Positions 46,672 through 58,026 of a DNA stretch of 64,000 bases are shown piece after piece. The notes beneath the pieces are model-generated. The model was given only the letters and a program-made list of their open reading frames with translations. It made no database searches and was not told the origin of the DNA. Source of the stretch: Liopterus haemorrhoidalis (lineage: Eukaryota > Arthropoda > Insecta > Coleoptera > Dytiscidae). The stretch covers positions 32,406,306-32,470,305 of the forward strand of contig OZ020616.1 in the NCBI GenBank assembly GCA_963971575.1, in the 5' to 3' direction. Made by a program: the position numbers and the translations under genes. The first letter of the stretch is position 1, and each line of letters starts with the position of its first letter.

Positions 46672-46700
46672 CTTATTTATTTATTTATTTATTTATTTAT
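46625..46700. repeat. (TTTA)n microsatellite
   Basis: About 18 tetranucleotide units with one interruption. On the minus strand it is the AAAT-type tail ending the RT fragment that lies to its right. Confidence 0.9.
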
Positions 46701-47178
46701 TAGTACAGGTTTCTCAACAGGATACAATCCCAATTACAGAGAAACACACATCAGTTATAAAAATTGAAAAATTACAGCAGCGAAACAAAACAAAAAAAAA
46801 AAAAACAAAAAATTAATTCAATATTAAATTATTTTTGCAAATAATTTTTTAAATTTTCATATATCACATTGAAATATGTCTGGAAAATTAACAGAGACGA
46901 TTTACAGGTGAATTGGTTGCTGAATTTGTTTTAGAGAAGTTTATTGAGAAAAGTTGTCGCGTAGAATGTGTAGGAACACGTATATGGAATTTACTTAGTA
47001 ATTCTGGACAGTTAATTATATTTTTAATAATTTTAAAGAAAAAAGATATATCAAGATAGATCCGCCTTTTCTCAAGTGACATTAAATTTGATTTATAACT
47101 AGAAAATTTGTTTACCGTATAATTATCGAATTTTGTTTGTATTCTTTCAATTCTATCAATGTAAATATTATAATTAGG

Positions 47179-48890
47179 TAGGGTTACCAACTCAGCCCAG
47201 CTCAAAAAGAGTACATTTATTTAAAAAAAAAAAAAATACCCATATTTTATATAGCAATTTCTACTTATTATCTGTCTCATTTTGTAATACGGAACTAACA
47301 GGAAAAGTTCATTTTTTATGTTGTATATTGACAATACATTTATAATATTATCATAGTATTGGTTCACACGGATACGCCAAAGTCTGTTTACACCACAACA
47401 GTCACCAAAGTAACCAGATCTAGTTTCGTATTACAAATTGAGACAGATTATACCTACTAACTATCGTCTTATCATTTTCGTCAATAGTCATTTATATATT
47501 TAATAAATAATAAAATTGCTAAGATACAAAATACGGGTAAATAAAAAATCAAAATAAACAATATAAACAAAAATAAACAATATAATTATTACAAAACATA
47601 TTATACGACGAACAAAACGTAATTTACTCAAGTACGATCAGCAAAATCATATTTGGTTTTACTTTTCACATCTTTTAACAAATTTTTATTGTCCACACAA
47701 TATTAAAAAAATTGTTCACAATTAAAATTTTTAAAATTAAATTGTACCATCAGTAAGTTTTTTACTAATTTTGGCAAGAGTCTATTTCTTTTTAGTCCAG
47801 GGCGGATCTGTTTTGAGATGGATGTTGAGAGGGGGCACGCTAATTTTTGCAGAAATTGCTTCGAAATAACTCACATAACAATAATTGAGTTATCCTCCCC
47901 GCCAAAAAGTTCGGGAACATTGTTTAAAAATTGAAAATATTAAAAAATTAAGAAAAAAATCATTTTTTTTCTTCTTTTTGAGCCCATAGCTGTGAAATTA
48001 TTCATTTCTGAGAAAAGTTATGCGGAAATAAAAGTTTCGTAATTAAATTTCCTACAAGACAGGATTATTTAGAAATTTCAAAAATTGTTAAACTTTCTGC
48101 AAAATAGCAATAACTGCTGAAAAAACACTAAAAAACATGTGTTTGCATTTTACTTTTTTTAATGACTTGTATTGTACTTCGGATCTCCAAATTTCACCCT
48201 ATGTAACATTCACCCAAGTAAAATGCCCCCCAAGTAAAATGCAAACACATGTTTTTTAGTGTTTTTTTCAGCAGTTATTGCTATTTTGCAGAAAGTTTAA
48301 CAATTTTTGAAATTTCTAAATAATCCTATCTTGTAGGAAATTTAATTACGAAACTTTTTTTTCCTCATAACTTTTCTCAGAAATGAATAATTTCACAGCT
48401 ATGTGCTCAAAAAGAAGAAAAAAAATGTTTTTTTTCTTAATTTTTTAATATTTTCAATTTTTAAACAATGTTCACGAACTTTTTGGCGGGGAGGATAATT
48501 CAATTATTGTTATGTGAGTTATTTCGAAGCAATTTCTGCAAAAATTAGCGTGCCCCCTCTCAACATCCACATGACGTAGTATTTTTACAGATCCGCCCTG
48601 GACTATTTAGCAGTCCAAATACTCTTCATCATGCTGAAAATCCTTCCCACATTTGCGTTGTGCGCTGGAATCGCGAAAAAAAATGAACATATCTTTCGGA
48701 ATTCTGAAGATTTCTTTCTTCAAAATATTGAATCCATTTTGAATTAGCTGACAATTTTGAAAATTCTTCATTTTTTCAATTTTTTAAAAAAGAGTACTTT
48801 TATTGAATTTTTAGAAAAAGTAAGAGTACATAATTTTATTTGCTCAAAAAGAGTACATGTACTCTTTAAAGAGTACGGTTGGTAACCCTA
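47179..48890. mobile_element. 1.7-kb hAT-type element with 13-bp TIRs
   Basis: Perfect inverted ends TAGGGTTACCAAC and GTTGGTAACCCTA are flanked by TAATTAGG (47171-47178) and TACTTAGG (48891-48898), a 7/8 match. CTCAAAAAGAGTACAT repeats sit inside both ends. The minus strand near 48770-48610 has a short protein-like frame (MKNFQNCQLIQNGFN), perhaps a transposase remnant, not assigned. A second, palindromic element is inserted inside. Confidence 0.88.
47796..48602. mobile_element. 807-bp foldback-type hAT element
   Basis: Two arms of about 360 bp (47796-48155 and 48240-48602) are inverted copies of each other with few mismatches, around an 80-bp spacer. The ends TCCAGGGCGGATCTG and complement are flanked by CTTTTTAG and CTATTTAG, a 7/8 match to an 8-bp TSD. 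Single strands could fold into one long hairpin. Non-coding. Confidence 0.87.
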
Positions 48891-49094
48891 TACTTAGGTG
48901 ACCAACAAACCGTGGCAAATTCAAGCTGACTCCTAACGAAAGAAAAATATAAAGATTTCATGGTTGAAATATTTTTGAAATTTTCTCTTGATCTTATTAT
49001 AAATCTTAACATTCTGTATGATTTTTTAATTACATTATTTACATGAATTAACGGAAGTAATATTATTCCCACAAAGACTATATTCATAATTTAC

Positions 49095-49683
49095 TTTATT
49101 ATATATATAATCCTTTATTTCTCCTCGACCTTTCGGTGTTTTGGGTATTTACTACAACTATAATTACAAAACATATATCTCCTATCAACATCCCAACATC
49201 CTATTAAACATACATCACATTTCATTACTTTACATTATAATTTATTTTATTCCATTCTCTTCCCTTCCAACCATTTCTTCACCCCTCCTCATATCTCCTC
49301 TTTCCTTCCTCCCCATTTCCAGGTAACCTCAGCCCCCTTCCTTCCTTCCATTTCCTCCATTCTGCTTCCCACCGGGCCTCTTTCTTCCTTCCTTTACCCC
49401 TTCCTGTTAACCTTCCCCAATCTCAATCCTTCTTGCCTCTAATTCCCTCGCCCAGCTCTCCCCCCTTCCATCTTCGTGCAACAGGTCTAATGTGCTCCCC
49501 GACCACTCTGTCATCTCCCTACACCTCTTCGCGAGGTGCTCTACATCTTCCTCCTCCTCCCCGCACATCCTGCACATCTTATCCTCCTGTCTCCTCCAAT
49601 ATCTATTTCCTCTCTCTTCATTCCCGCACCTTAGCCTCGCAATCCTCCTAAATCTCCCTCCGGACCTTCCTCTACTAAAATAA
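49095..49683 (-). pseudogene. Non-LTR RT 3' fragment with zinc-finger tail (copy B)
   Basis: The minus strand reads RRIARLRCGNEERGNRYW, then CRMCGEEEEDVEHLAKRC (C-x2-C...H...C) and REMTEW, the same Cys-rich C-terminus as the copy at 35.2-36.6 kb but from a separate, shorter insertion. The TAGTAAATACCCAAAACACC-type 3' UTR and terminal TATATA run are shared too. Everything upstream of the tail domain is absent. Confidence 0.8.
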
Positions 49684-50997
49684 CAGATACTAAAATATTA
49701 TTGCGTTTAGTATCGTAGATTTTGGAATGGAATTTTGTTTGTCATTCAGGAGCGAGCCCTGCATATGACCATCTTTTCATTGTTGTACTACTTAACCAGC
49801 ACTCATTTGATTGTCGTTTAACTTCCATATCGCAAAATTTCTTATTTTTGTGTTTCCGAAAATTTATTAGGTGGGTAATATTTGTTTTAAACCTCATCAT
49901 ACTCAAGGAATTTTATCATGGTAGAAAGCGCGACACTTGGTGGATACCTTCTTGTAGGTCAGCTAGTCGGCCTCATAGAGATATAATTTACTCCATCTGC
50001 GTATTTAACCCGTTTCAGTCTCCTTGCCAGCAGGTAAAATGTGTACCTTTCCAGATATTTACTGACTCGTCCGCCGAGGCAGCGAGTTCCATATTCATCG
50101 TTGTTTCAAATAGATTTGGTTAAATTTTCGGGGTTATAGATTTGCGTAAGGGTTTTTTTAAGGTATGGATTTTCAAGGACCCGGCGAACTTTTGTCTTAG
50201 AACACTGTGTAAGCTATATAAATGGTTTTTGTACGATAAAAACCCTGTTATTTATTTATTATTATTTTTTTTTGTATTCATTGTAATGATTAAAACTTAC
50301 TCAACATTTTTGTAATATAACACATGCAAATTATTCTTAATAAATTGTTGTTGTGAGACTCAGCTTTGCGTTTCATTTTTACGAGGGCTCTGTACCCTTA
50401 GAACAAAATTTCTTTCAGATTTAGGACAAATAATAGAGAGGTGGACGACGCCTATATACAAATGTATGCAGCATACTAGGTGAGTTGCGCTATATTTCAG
50501 AACCCCCCGTATAGTCTCATAATAGAATCTCATAATGTTCTAGCTGACCTGGCAGGCCTTCTATTCTGAACTGGATAACCATTAGCAGTTGGATTTCCAC
50601 TTCACAGCTGCTACCATTCACATAATTTTTCCCATTAGCATTTTCTGCAACCGCCTGAAACCCAACCCAGTTGGACTATATGACCAAGGTACTTGGTCGA
50701 AAAAGACGTTATTGAGAAGTGACATTACCGGTGGCGGCACTGTGATCCAAGGCAGTATGGTTGTTGGCTCTAGCACCCAGTTGTCAATTTGCTTTGTCCT
50801 GTCTTGAATGACAGCCGAAAACACTACAATATATTCTGTTTTTATAGTTTTTACAACTTCTGTTGGCATTCTAACAAAAATTCAAAACTAAAACATATCT
50901 AATAAGTTCAGACAGTACTAGAGTGACTAGTACAATATTTGATCCCCAAACAGCGACCATGTCAGTTCTCAATAATATATCCTAATATCAAGAAAGC
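49684..50997. other. No gene; one duplicated block
   Basis: The block 50540-50645 (CTGGCAGGCCTTCTATTCTG onward) resembles 63185-63300 in order and spacing. The rest is ordinary sequence. Confidence 0.45.
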
Positions 50998-51296
50998 CTG
51001 TAGCTGCAAGCGTTAAACCACTTGTACCTGCTATTTCACTGCTGAGCAACGGCACGGACGTGAGTTCAATTCCTGCTTATATCAAATAATTTGTGTAAAA
51101 ATATTTATAGAAATTACAGGTTCTGTTTAGCCGTTCCCAACCAGCTCTAAACTGTAGGTGCCTTCCTATGTACACTAAAAAATGGACGTAATACTGACCA
51201 TAATACTCCTGAATGTACATAGATTGAAAACATGGTCATGAAAACTGGAAACAGGAGGCCTAGGCTCACCTCGGGCTGTCGCGCCAATGATGATGA
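50998..51296 (+). mobile_element. tRNA-derived SINE
   Basis: An A-box-like TAGCTGCAAGCGTTAAACCA and, about 60 bases on, the B-box-like GAGTTCAATTCC (51062-51073) form a tRNA head. A unique body ends with CTCGGGCTGTCGCGCCAATG and a GATGAT tail. Confidence 0.7.
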
Positions 51297-51477
51297 TTAT
51301 CATTGTTGCTCTTCGAATATTTCTTCATGTTTCTATTTCTTCGTGTGAGAGAAATTTTATGTTAATATTTATTAAAAATTATTTAATATCGACTATTGGA
51401 CAGTAACGATTATTATTCAATTAACGTAATTATTCCATTATTTCGGTTGAATATAATATTAAATAAAATTAAATAAT

Positions 51478-51783
51478 GGGTTCCCAACGCCTTTATAGGC
51501 GTATAGGGGCAATGAAGATAAGTTCTCCGTTTCTAGACCACCGGCCATAGGTATGAGAGGCATGTTATCAGTGTGACATTTCACCCGGCCCTATTATCCC
51601 TGTATAACAGTTACTCATTTTAAGTATAAAATATATCAGTATTAAATATTTCAGGCTGAATCACCCCAAGAGCTTACTATTCAATATCGAAAGATAAAAA
51701 TCCGAAGGAGGTTTGAATCCGGGGATTCAAACCCGTGTCCCTATGGTCTGTAGACAACTGTTTTACCGTGCTACGACTGCTAA
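51478..51783 (-). mobile_element. tRNA-derived SINE, second family
   Basis: On the minus strand GCAGTCGTAGCACGGTAAAA (A box) is followed by CACGGGTTTGAATCCCCGG (B box region, 51721-51735), a well-preserved tRNA head. The body ends near CAGGGTTGGGAACCC-type sequence at 51480. It differs in sequence from the SINE just to the left. Confidence 0.75.
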
Positions 51784-52732
51784 TGAATATAATATTTCTA
51801 AAGATATTAATTAATTATGATGATGTGACCAATCGATATTCTAAAATAAAAGCCAGGGTGTCTCATTAAATACATGTAAATGATCTTATGTTTCTTGTGT
51901 ATATTATTTTCCCATTTAGGGTACTGGGTACTGGTATATTAAAAAAAAAAACGGATTCATTCGAATTCGGCATGAACACATAATTAAAATTTCAGTGAAT
52001 TCGCTTGCAAGATCAGACAGGATCTATATTTAAGGATAGAATATTATAAGCGGTATTTTAAGTTAAAATGTAGTTTAGTTTTTGGGTAAATATTTTTATC
52101 ATACTCAATAAAGCAAAAAAATTATATATTATCATTATTTTTATATTAAGGGCCGAGATATCCACCTAGTAAGTTACCTAAAATATGTATTAGCTACATA
52201 ATTATTTTTTTCGGATATATTAAATAGCACACAAACGTGAAGTTTTCTTATTGTTTGTGGTGAGATTTTAAACCCTGTTTCCTCTATCCATTTTTCTAGT
52301 TATTGTGGTATCTAGTGGTTATTGTGGATTAAGGATTTGTGTAAATGTAAGGTTATTGTAGACATGATCATACATTTGCAAAATATTATTAAATTGTCAG
52401 CAAATAGTCGCAGTTTAGTTCAGAAAGTGATGTTTGTATTTATTTTATTGATGTTAATTAAGAATATTGAGGTTGAAAACGCTCAGTAACGAAAGTTGTG
52501 TGACAAAACAGGTGTGAAGAAAAAGTTAATTTTGGAAATTAGTGAAGTGAAAGAAAAAGAGGAGGCGATAGGAAGAAGCGAATAGCAGTGGAGAAAGTGG
52601 AGAATTGTTATCCAGGAGGAAAGCTGAATGTATCCTTTATAATTGTAGTAGTAATCGTTTTACACTGATCAACAAAAAATAATGTTTTAATTCTTAGGTT
52701 CTTTGATGGAACTAAAAATTTGATGTAGTTGA
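51784..52732. other. AT-rich, no gene
   Basis: Nothing recognised. A purine-rich stretch (52540-52620) has no coding sense. Confidence 0.5.
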
Positions 52733-53189
52733 TTATTTCAGTAGAAAAATCTGTTTATTTAGCTCTTTATATAGAAAGATCTGATCAGTAATTTTCCTTC
52801 TCAATTCCAAGGTAACCATATTTAATGCAGTCAGCCTATTTGAATATGTATCAGTAGGCATAAAAAAATAAAATAAAGCTTTATTGAAATTCTTTGCATG
52901 TCTACAATAAAAGAGAAAAACACATAAGTACAGTACAGAGTTCCGTGTAACCTCACAAAATTCGGTTTTGACTCTATTTAACAAATAGAAATTTTAATTT
53001 AGAGTTTGACAATTATGACTTAAAGGAAAAACTTTAAAAAAAAACCTTAACATTAATATTACATTATTTTAATTTCCGAAAAATTTCGAATATTTTAATG
53101 AAGTTGTATAAAAATGTTTTGATTTAAATATCAAGTTTGATACGTTTATGGTTTTAGATTTCGGTTTTAAAACAATTTTACCGATGTTC

Positions 53190-56100
53190 GAAACAAGTTC
53201 GTTTGTATGTTGACTAGTTCTTATGAAGTATTTTCTTCATTTGGTTGATAGTTTGTGGATATATTCGGAAATAGTTTCAATTTTGATATTTTTATGCATC
53301 CTACTGATCATTTCATATCTGGGATATTTACCAATGATACGTAAGCACTTGTTTTTAATTACCTGTAACTTGTTTAAATTAGACACATTACCTATACGCC
53401 AGACTGGGCAGGCGTAAGTTAGTACTGGTCTTACTATTGATTTATAAATTATTTATTTATTATTATAAGATAAAAACGATCTTCTATGGTATATTTTAAA
53501 TAACGGAAAAAGATTTTATTAGCAGTATTGGTAGTTTTTTTGATATGTTCAGTAAAATTTAGGGATTTGTCTAGTATTACTCCTAGATATTTGATAAAGG
53601 GTTATGATAAAATTTTTCATTGTTTATTTGAACATAGATATTATTAAGATTGGGACGTCTTTTAGATAATATTATAAATTCTGTTTTTTCTGCGTTTAAT
53701 TTGATTCTCCATTTGTTGAAACGTTTATTGATTTTATGCAAATTGTTATTTAACCTGTTGGTAATAGTATCCAATCTAAACGATGTAGTAAATAAAGCTG
53801 TATCGTCAGCATAATGACTTAAATTGACATGTTCGGTTTTCGGTATGTCATTGACATAAATATTGAAAAGGGTAGGTCCTAACACACTGGTCAGTGGTAG
53901 AATGTGAGTTTCTAAAACCAAATTGTTCTGGAATGAGAATATTGTTATCTAAAAGAAAATCGTTTATTCTATTAAGTAATACTTTTTCTGCTATTTTGCT
54001 CAAATTAGGCAATAGGCTAATTGGTCTAAAACTACAAGGAAGTTTTTTATATTTTCTTGGTTTAGGTATGGCGATCAACTTTGATAATTCCCAAGCTGTT
54101 GAAAAATAGTGATTTACAAATATTGCATTTATTATTTTATCTATGTAAATTATGTCTTTTTTCGGAAGATGTTTGATATGCAAGTTAGAAATATTGTCTA
54201 TGCTGGGTGCTTTATTATTTTTTAACTTTTTAATTATGGTATGTATTTCTTTATAATTTGTAAGAGGAATATCTGAATATTTATTATTTTCATTGCAATT
54301 ATTTTTTAAATAAGCTTTAATGTATTTAAAAACATTGCATGAGTGATACGTACTACTTAAGTTGTCATTTTGACTATGAACATTAGCAAAGTAATTTGCC
54401 AGGATATTTGATTTATATTCATCATTGTAAATTATGACATTGTTTTCTAATAGTGGTGAATCAGGAGTAGTCTTTTTTGTCAGAGTTTTAGTAAGCTTCC
54501 AAATAGATTTATCTTTTGGGTTTATTTTGGTTAAACGTTTTTCCCAGCAAGAATTTTTCCAAATTTGAATTTTATAATTAATATTTCTGTGAAGTAGCTG
54601 ACAAATATTTTACAAGTAAGGCAATCTATGTTTTTGAAATTGTCTGCGAAAGCGGTTTCTTAATTTTATTAATAAGTGAATATTTAATGGTAAATTTATT
54701 ATATTTGATTTATTGTTTTTAATCAGGGAAGCGCTATTCTGAAAAGCATTTTTATTGTGTATTGCAAGTGTTCAATGGCATAATCAATGAATTTATTCTC
54801 AATATGGTACTGCAGATTTATATTGTTATTCAAAACATTTTTATACAACTTCCAGTTCAAATTTTGTAAATTGTACATAGAATTATCAGTCTGAGGAATA
54901 GAGTTGAGCAAACACTGGATCATGATCTGATGTTGAGATAGAGAGAGTATCAGGCTTTGATATGTTGTTTACGTTTTTGCTAATAAACAAGTCAATAGTG
55001 CTAGGAGTGAATGAAGCTTAACTTGGGTAATGAGTAGGTGCATCAGGGTATAAAATTGTTAAATTATTTAATTTACAAAATTGCAGTAACTTCTTACCAT
55101 TCGTATTATCATTGTTATAATAATCCCAACTGTGGTGTTTACCATTTAAATCACCAAGCAAAATAATGTCAGTAGAGAGATTAAAAATGTTATGTAAATC
55201 TGTGTCAAGTAATTTTTTGTTTGGGGTAAATAAGCTGATATTAACGTTATATAACCATGAATGGTTTTTATTTTTGCACCTACAGCTTCAATGTGGTCTA
55301 ACTGCGGTAGTTGAATTTGTTCTTGTGAAATATTTTTATTTATAATGAGAGCTACTCCGCCACCCTCGCTATTTCTATCATTTCTGTAAACCTTAAAATT
55401 TGTTATGTTTAATATATAAGTAGAGTCTAATCTTGTTTCACAGAGACCGACAACATCCAGCTTAACGCTACGTGCAACCCCCAGAGATTATTAGTTTCTT
55501 ATACAAAACTAACAATCTGAAATAAACTTAGTGACAATCTATACAACAAATTTTGCACAGAATTTTCATCTATCTAATAGGATATTTTTGATTGCAGAAA
55601 AAATTATTGTAAAAATGTTATTGCTAAATAACTTAATAATAGATATTACACAACAATGTTCTGTAATTTTTTAAATATATTTGTAGGTTTCAAATAATTT
55701 TTATATTTATATAGTTTTGTGTAGAAATGTTCAAATATTACGTTAACATTTTTTTCGACATGATTGTTTATAGTTTAGAGCCTTCGTCGAAAAATGTTAT
55801 ACTTGATGATAATGAAATGCCACTTGGTACAAGTATTCTTTACATAAATTCAAACATTTTTATCCGCCGCACCTATATTGAGAACCACAGCAGATTCGAA
55901 GTGGCGGCAAAAGTAGATTACCAAGTACAATAACTATAAGGAATTTTCACAATAGAACAAATTATCTCCAAACATATTTGTAGAATGAAGCTTTAGCTAC
56001 AATTTGCCGCATGGTACACAAATATGCGTCGAATGGTTTACAAGATGGCGTCTATAACGCAAGTTGTTTATTTACAATTACATGACAGTTCTTTTGACAA

Positions 56101-56315
56101 TTAAAAATATCCTATTAGGTAGATAAAAATTCGCTGGAAATTTTGATGTACAGATTGTTACTAATTTTATTTCAGATTGTTAGTCTTGTATAGGAAACTG
56201 TACGGTTGTGCGCACCCTTAAAATCTAGTATAGCTTGTGTTAGATCATAATATTTATTTTTTACTGTTTGTGTATTCCAAGTAATAATATTTATATTTTT
56301 GTTTATATTAGTCAT
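53190..56315 (-). pseudogene. Jockey-like ORF2 (endonuclease-RT), broken
   Basis: Starts MTNINKNINIITWNTQTVKN, the endonuclease N-terminus, and is interrupted after codon 32 by a TTAA-flanked element. It resumes LDVVGLCETR, then GGGVALIINKN, and reaches the catalytic-type GDLNGKHHSW (about 55170) and STIDLFIS. The RT has FRPISLLPNLSKIAEKVL and EQFGFRNSHSTTDQ. About 80 codons covering the AFD palm motif are deleted near 53890. SVLGPTLFNIYVNDIP and an intact HYADDTALF follow, then KTEFIIL and the C-terminus to about 53200. Many stops; inactive. Confidence 0.88.
55466..56217. mobile_element. 752-bp TTAA-flanked (piggyBac-type) non-autonomous element
   Basis: TTAA lies on both sides (55462-55465, 56218-56221). 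Deleting the element with one TTAA rejoins the ORF2 codons ILDF and KLDVVGL exactly in frame. Inner sequences on both ends are inverted copies over about 110 bp (CTAACAATCTGAAATAAA and on to CTAATAGGATATTTTT); the outermost bases match less well. TTAA specificity is the hallmark of piggyBac transposases. No transposase is encoded. Confidence 0.88.
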
Positions 56316-57507
56316 TGAAATATTCTATAATACCTTCAACTAAATACATAATTTTAGTCATAGAATCATTTGTTATTTTTATTGAATTTGATATTTTATT
56401 AACTGTATTTTTTAGTTTATTAAAATTAACTAAAGAAAATTAATTTTTAATTTCAGAAAATGTTTCAGAAAAAGAGTTTTTGGTATTGTTTGAATCAGAA
56501 TTTTTTAATATTGTATTATAGCTGTGTTTAGGTAATTGTTGTGATTGTGTTTAATTACTTGAAGTACTTGCTATTAAATTTGGAAAATTTTTGGAGTTAT
56601 GTTCAGGTACCTGAGACACATAATGAGGCCTGCGAATTTGAAAATTTGGCTTTTAAGTTTCTAAATAATTTACAATTTTTTCATATACTTCACAATTGTG
56701 ATCATTTGATAAATGATTGTTACCACAGTTTGCGCATTTGAACAGGTTAGAATCAGAAATTTTACTCTGACTCGTATAATGGCCTCCAGAATATTTCATA
56801 CATTTTATTGATTTAAAATAATTTATTGAAACATGCCCATAATTTTGACATTTAAAACACTGGATAATCCCGTTAGTATTCTTGTATGTCTCCCATTGAA
56901 TTAGGCACTGGCACACACTTCTTATTTTTACAATATCAGTTTTGTTACAATTGGGGGGAAAGTATACTATGTACATAGGTAATTTAGTTAATGTTGATCC
57001 GGTTTTCTTGATCATCTGTTTAACGTCCATGGTGTTGATGCCGCGAGAAATTAAGTCTGCTTTGATTTCAGCAGGGGTTATCACTGGGGGTAAATTTCTC
57101 AGAATCATTTTGTGAAGTTTATTAGATGGTAGGGTATATGTGTGATGCTGTTGTTTATTTTCACTCGCAATCTTCAACACTTCATTGTAGTCTGCTACGT
57201 TTTTAGTAATAATGTTATATCTATTACCTTTGTAGTTGAACAGCATTTCTCCTTTCACTTTGGATTTTAATTCATTCATTTTATTATTATTAATATTATC
57301 ATGAATTACTATTGGGGGAATTTTATTAGATTTTGTTTTGTTATCAGTATCTTGGTTGTCTTCCGAATCTGATAAGATGTCATATTTAATTTTGGTACTC
57401 ACATTGTATTTAAGTTCGGAAGCTTTGCGTTTATTTTTATTATTAATAACACCAGAAACACCAGAAGTACTAGGTTCACCATTATTTATAACAAAATCTA
57501 GCTCCAT
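56308..57507 (-). pseudogene. Jockey-like ORF1 (gag-like, zinc knuckles)
   Basis: Exactly 400 codons from MELDFVINNGEPSTSG to a TAA at 56308-56310, with three in-frame TAAs (56653-56655 and near 56553 and 56442) and no frameshift. The centre has TYTLPSNKLHKMILRNLPPV, the RNA-binding fold of X-element/Jockey ORF1 proteins. Then come CCHC-like knuckles in which conserved Cys are replaced by Tyr (CFKCQNYGHVSINY, CMKYSGGHY). The terminal codons AATGACTAA contain the ATG of ORF2, so the frames overlap. The protein would coat element RNA. Confidence 0.88.
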
Positions 57508-57960
57508 TGTGAAAAACAGAGACACGAATATATGATTTGCAATAAGTAAGACGAGGACAGCGAACTGTCCTTGCCAAAAACACAAAGAATATACTTGTCG
57601 ATGCTATTGGTAAGACAGCAACAACTCGAATGAGTATCAGTAGGCATATTCAATCTAAAATTAAAATAAACAATTTTAGTAAATTTTCTTTGAATTTTTT
57701 CAAGTGCTAAAATATTTATCTAATAATTGGGGTTCGAAATGGGGACACGTATTCCAAGTGAGGGTTGACTAGAGCATTAAACAAGATTTTGTATGAATTT
57801 GGCGTTATAAAATATTTAGAAGTACGTGTTAGTAGGCGAAGCATTTTATAACATTTTTTCGTTATGTAATCGACGTGATCATTAAAGGATAACTTACTAT
57901 CAAGTATTATTTATAATATAGTATATATATTCTTGTAATTTTATGGGATATGCTTTCGTG

Positions 57961-58026
57961 TGTTCCTAATTGAAATTTTCAGTCTGTTAAAAAGTTTTTA
58001 CAGAAGTACATCATATTTTTCTGGTA
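57961..58026. other. Flank between RT relic and MITE
   Basis: Short unassigned AT-rich stretch. Confidence 0.4.

Larger units (their letters stand above)
46888..49087 (-). pseudogene. Jockey/CR1-group RT C-terminus split by a hAT element
   Basis: The outer parts are 49087-48899 (RSQLEFATVCWSP) and 47178-46888 (NYNIYIDRIERIQTKF, SLEKRRIYLDISFF, and NSPVNRLC at the end). They join cleanly in frame across the inserted element, once its 8-bp duplication is counted once. This is the thumb and C-terminal region of a non-LTR RT; the catalytic palm is missing, cut off at about 49090 where another retroelement's 3' end abuts. Confidence 0.85.
52862..57633 (-). mobile_element. Jockey-like non-LTR element with 14-bp target duplication
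   Basis: GTATCAGTAGGCAT flanks it at 52848-52861 and 57634-57647. It spans 4.77 kb on the minus strand: a 5' UTR of about 125 bp, ORF1 (57507-56308), ORF2 (from 56315), a 3' UTR and an AATAAA-containing end. Length without its 752-bp insert is about 4.0 kb. ORF1, ORF2 and both ends make it a nearly full-length but inactive copy. The coding-strand 3' terminus is T-rich instead of a poly(A) tail. Confidence 0.85.
52733..57960 (-). pseudogene. CR1-like RT fragment interrupted by a Jockey-like element
   Basis: The right part (about 57960-57648, minus strand) reads LDSKLSFNDHVDYITKKCYK and NPHLEYVSPF, and the left part (52847-52733) TALNMVTLELRRKITDQIFL to a stop. They meet in the shared motif MPTDTY, encoded by the 14-bp duplication of the inserted element. 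There are stops and a probable small indel near 57710. Only the thumb and C-terminal region is present. Confidence 0.8.

Noticed and set aside
46553..46816. Ile/Phe/Tyr-rich membrane protein
   Set aside because: Translation of a TTTA microsatellite.
50998..51783. Functional tRNA genes
   Set aside because: A and B boxes are present but the heads do not form a proper anticodon arm and acceptor stem, and bodies and tails follow as in SINEs.
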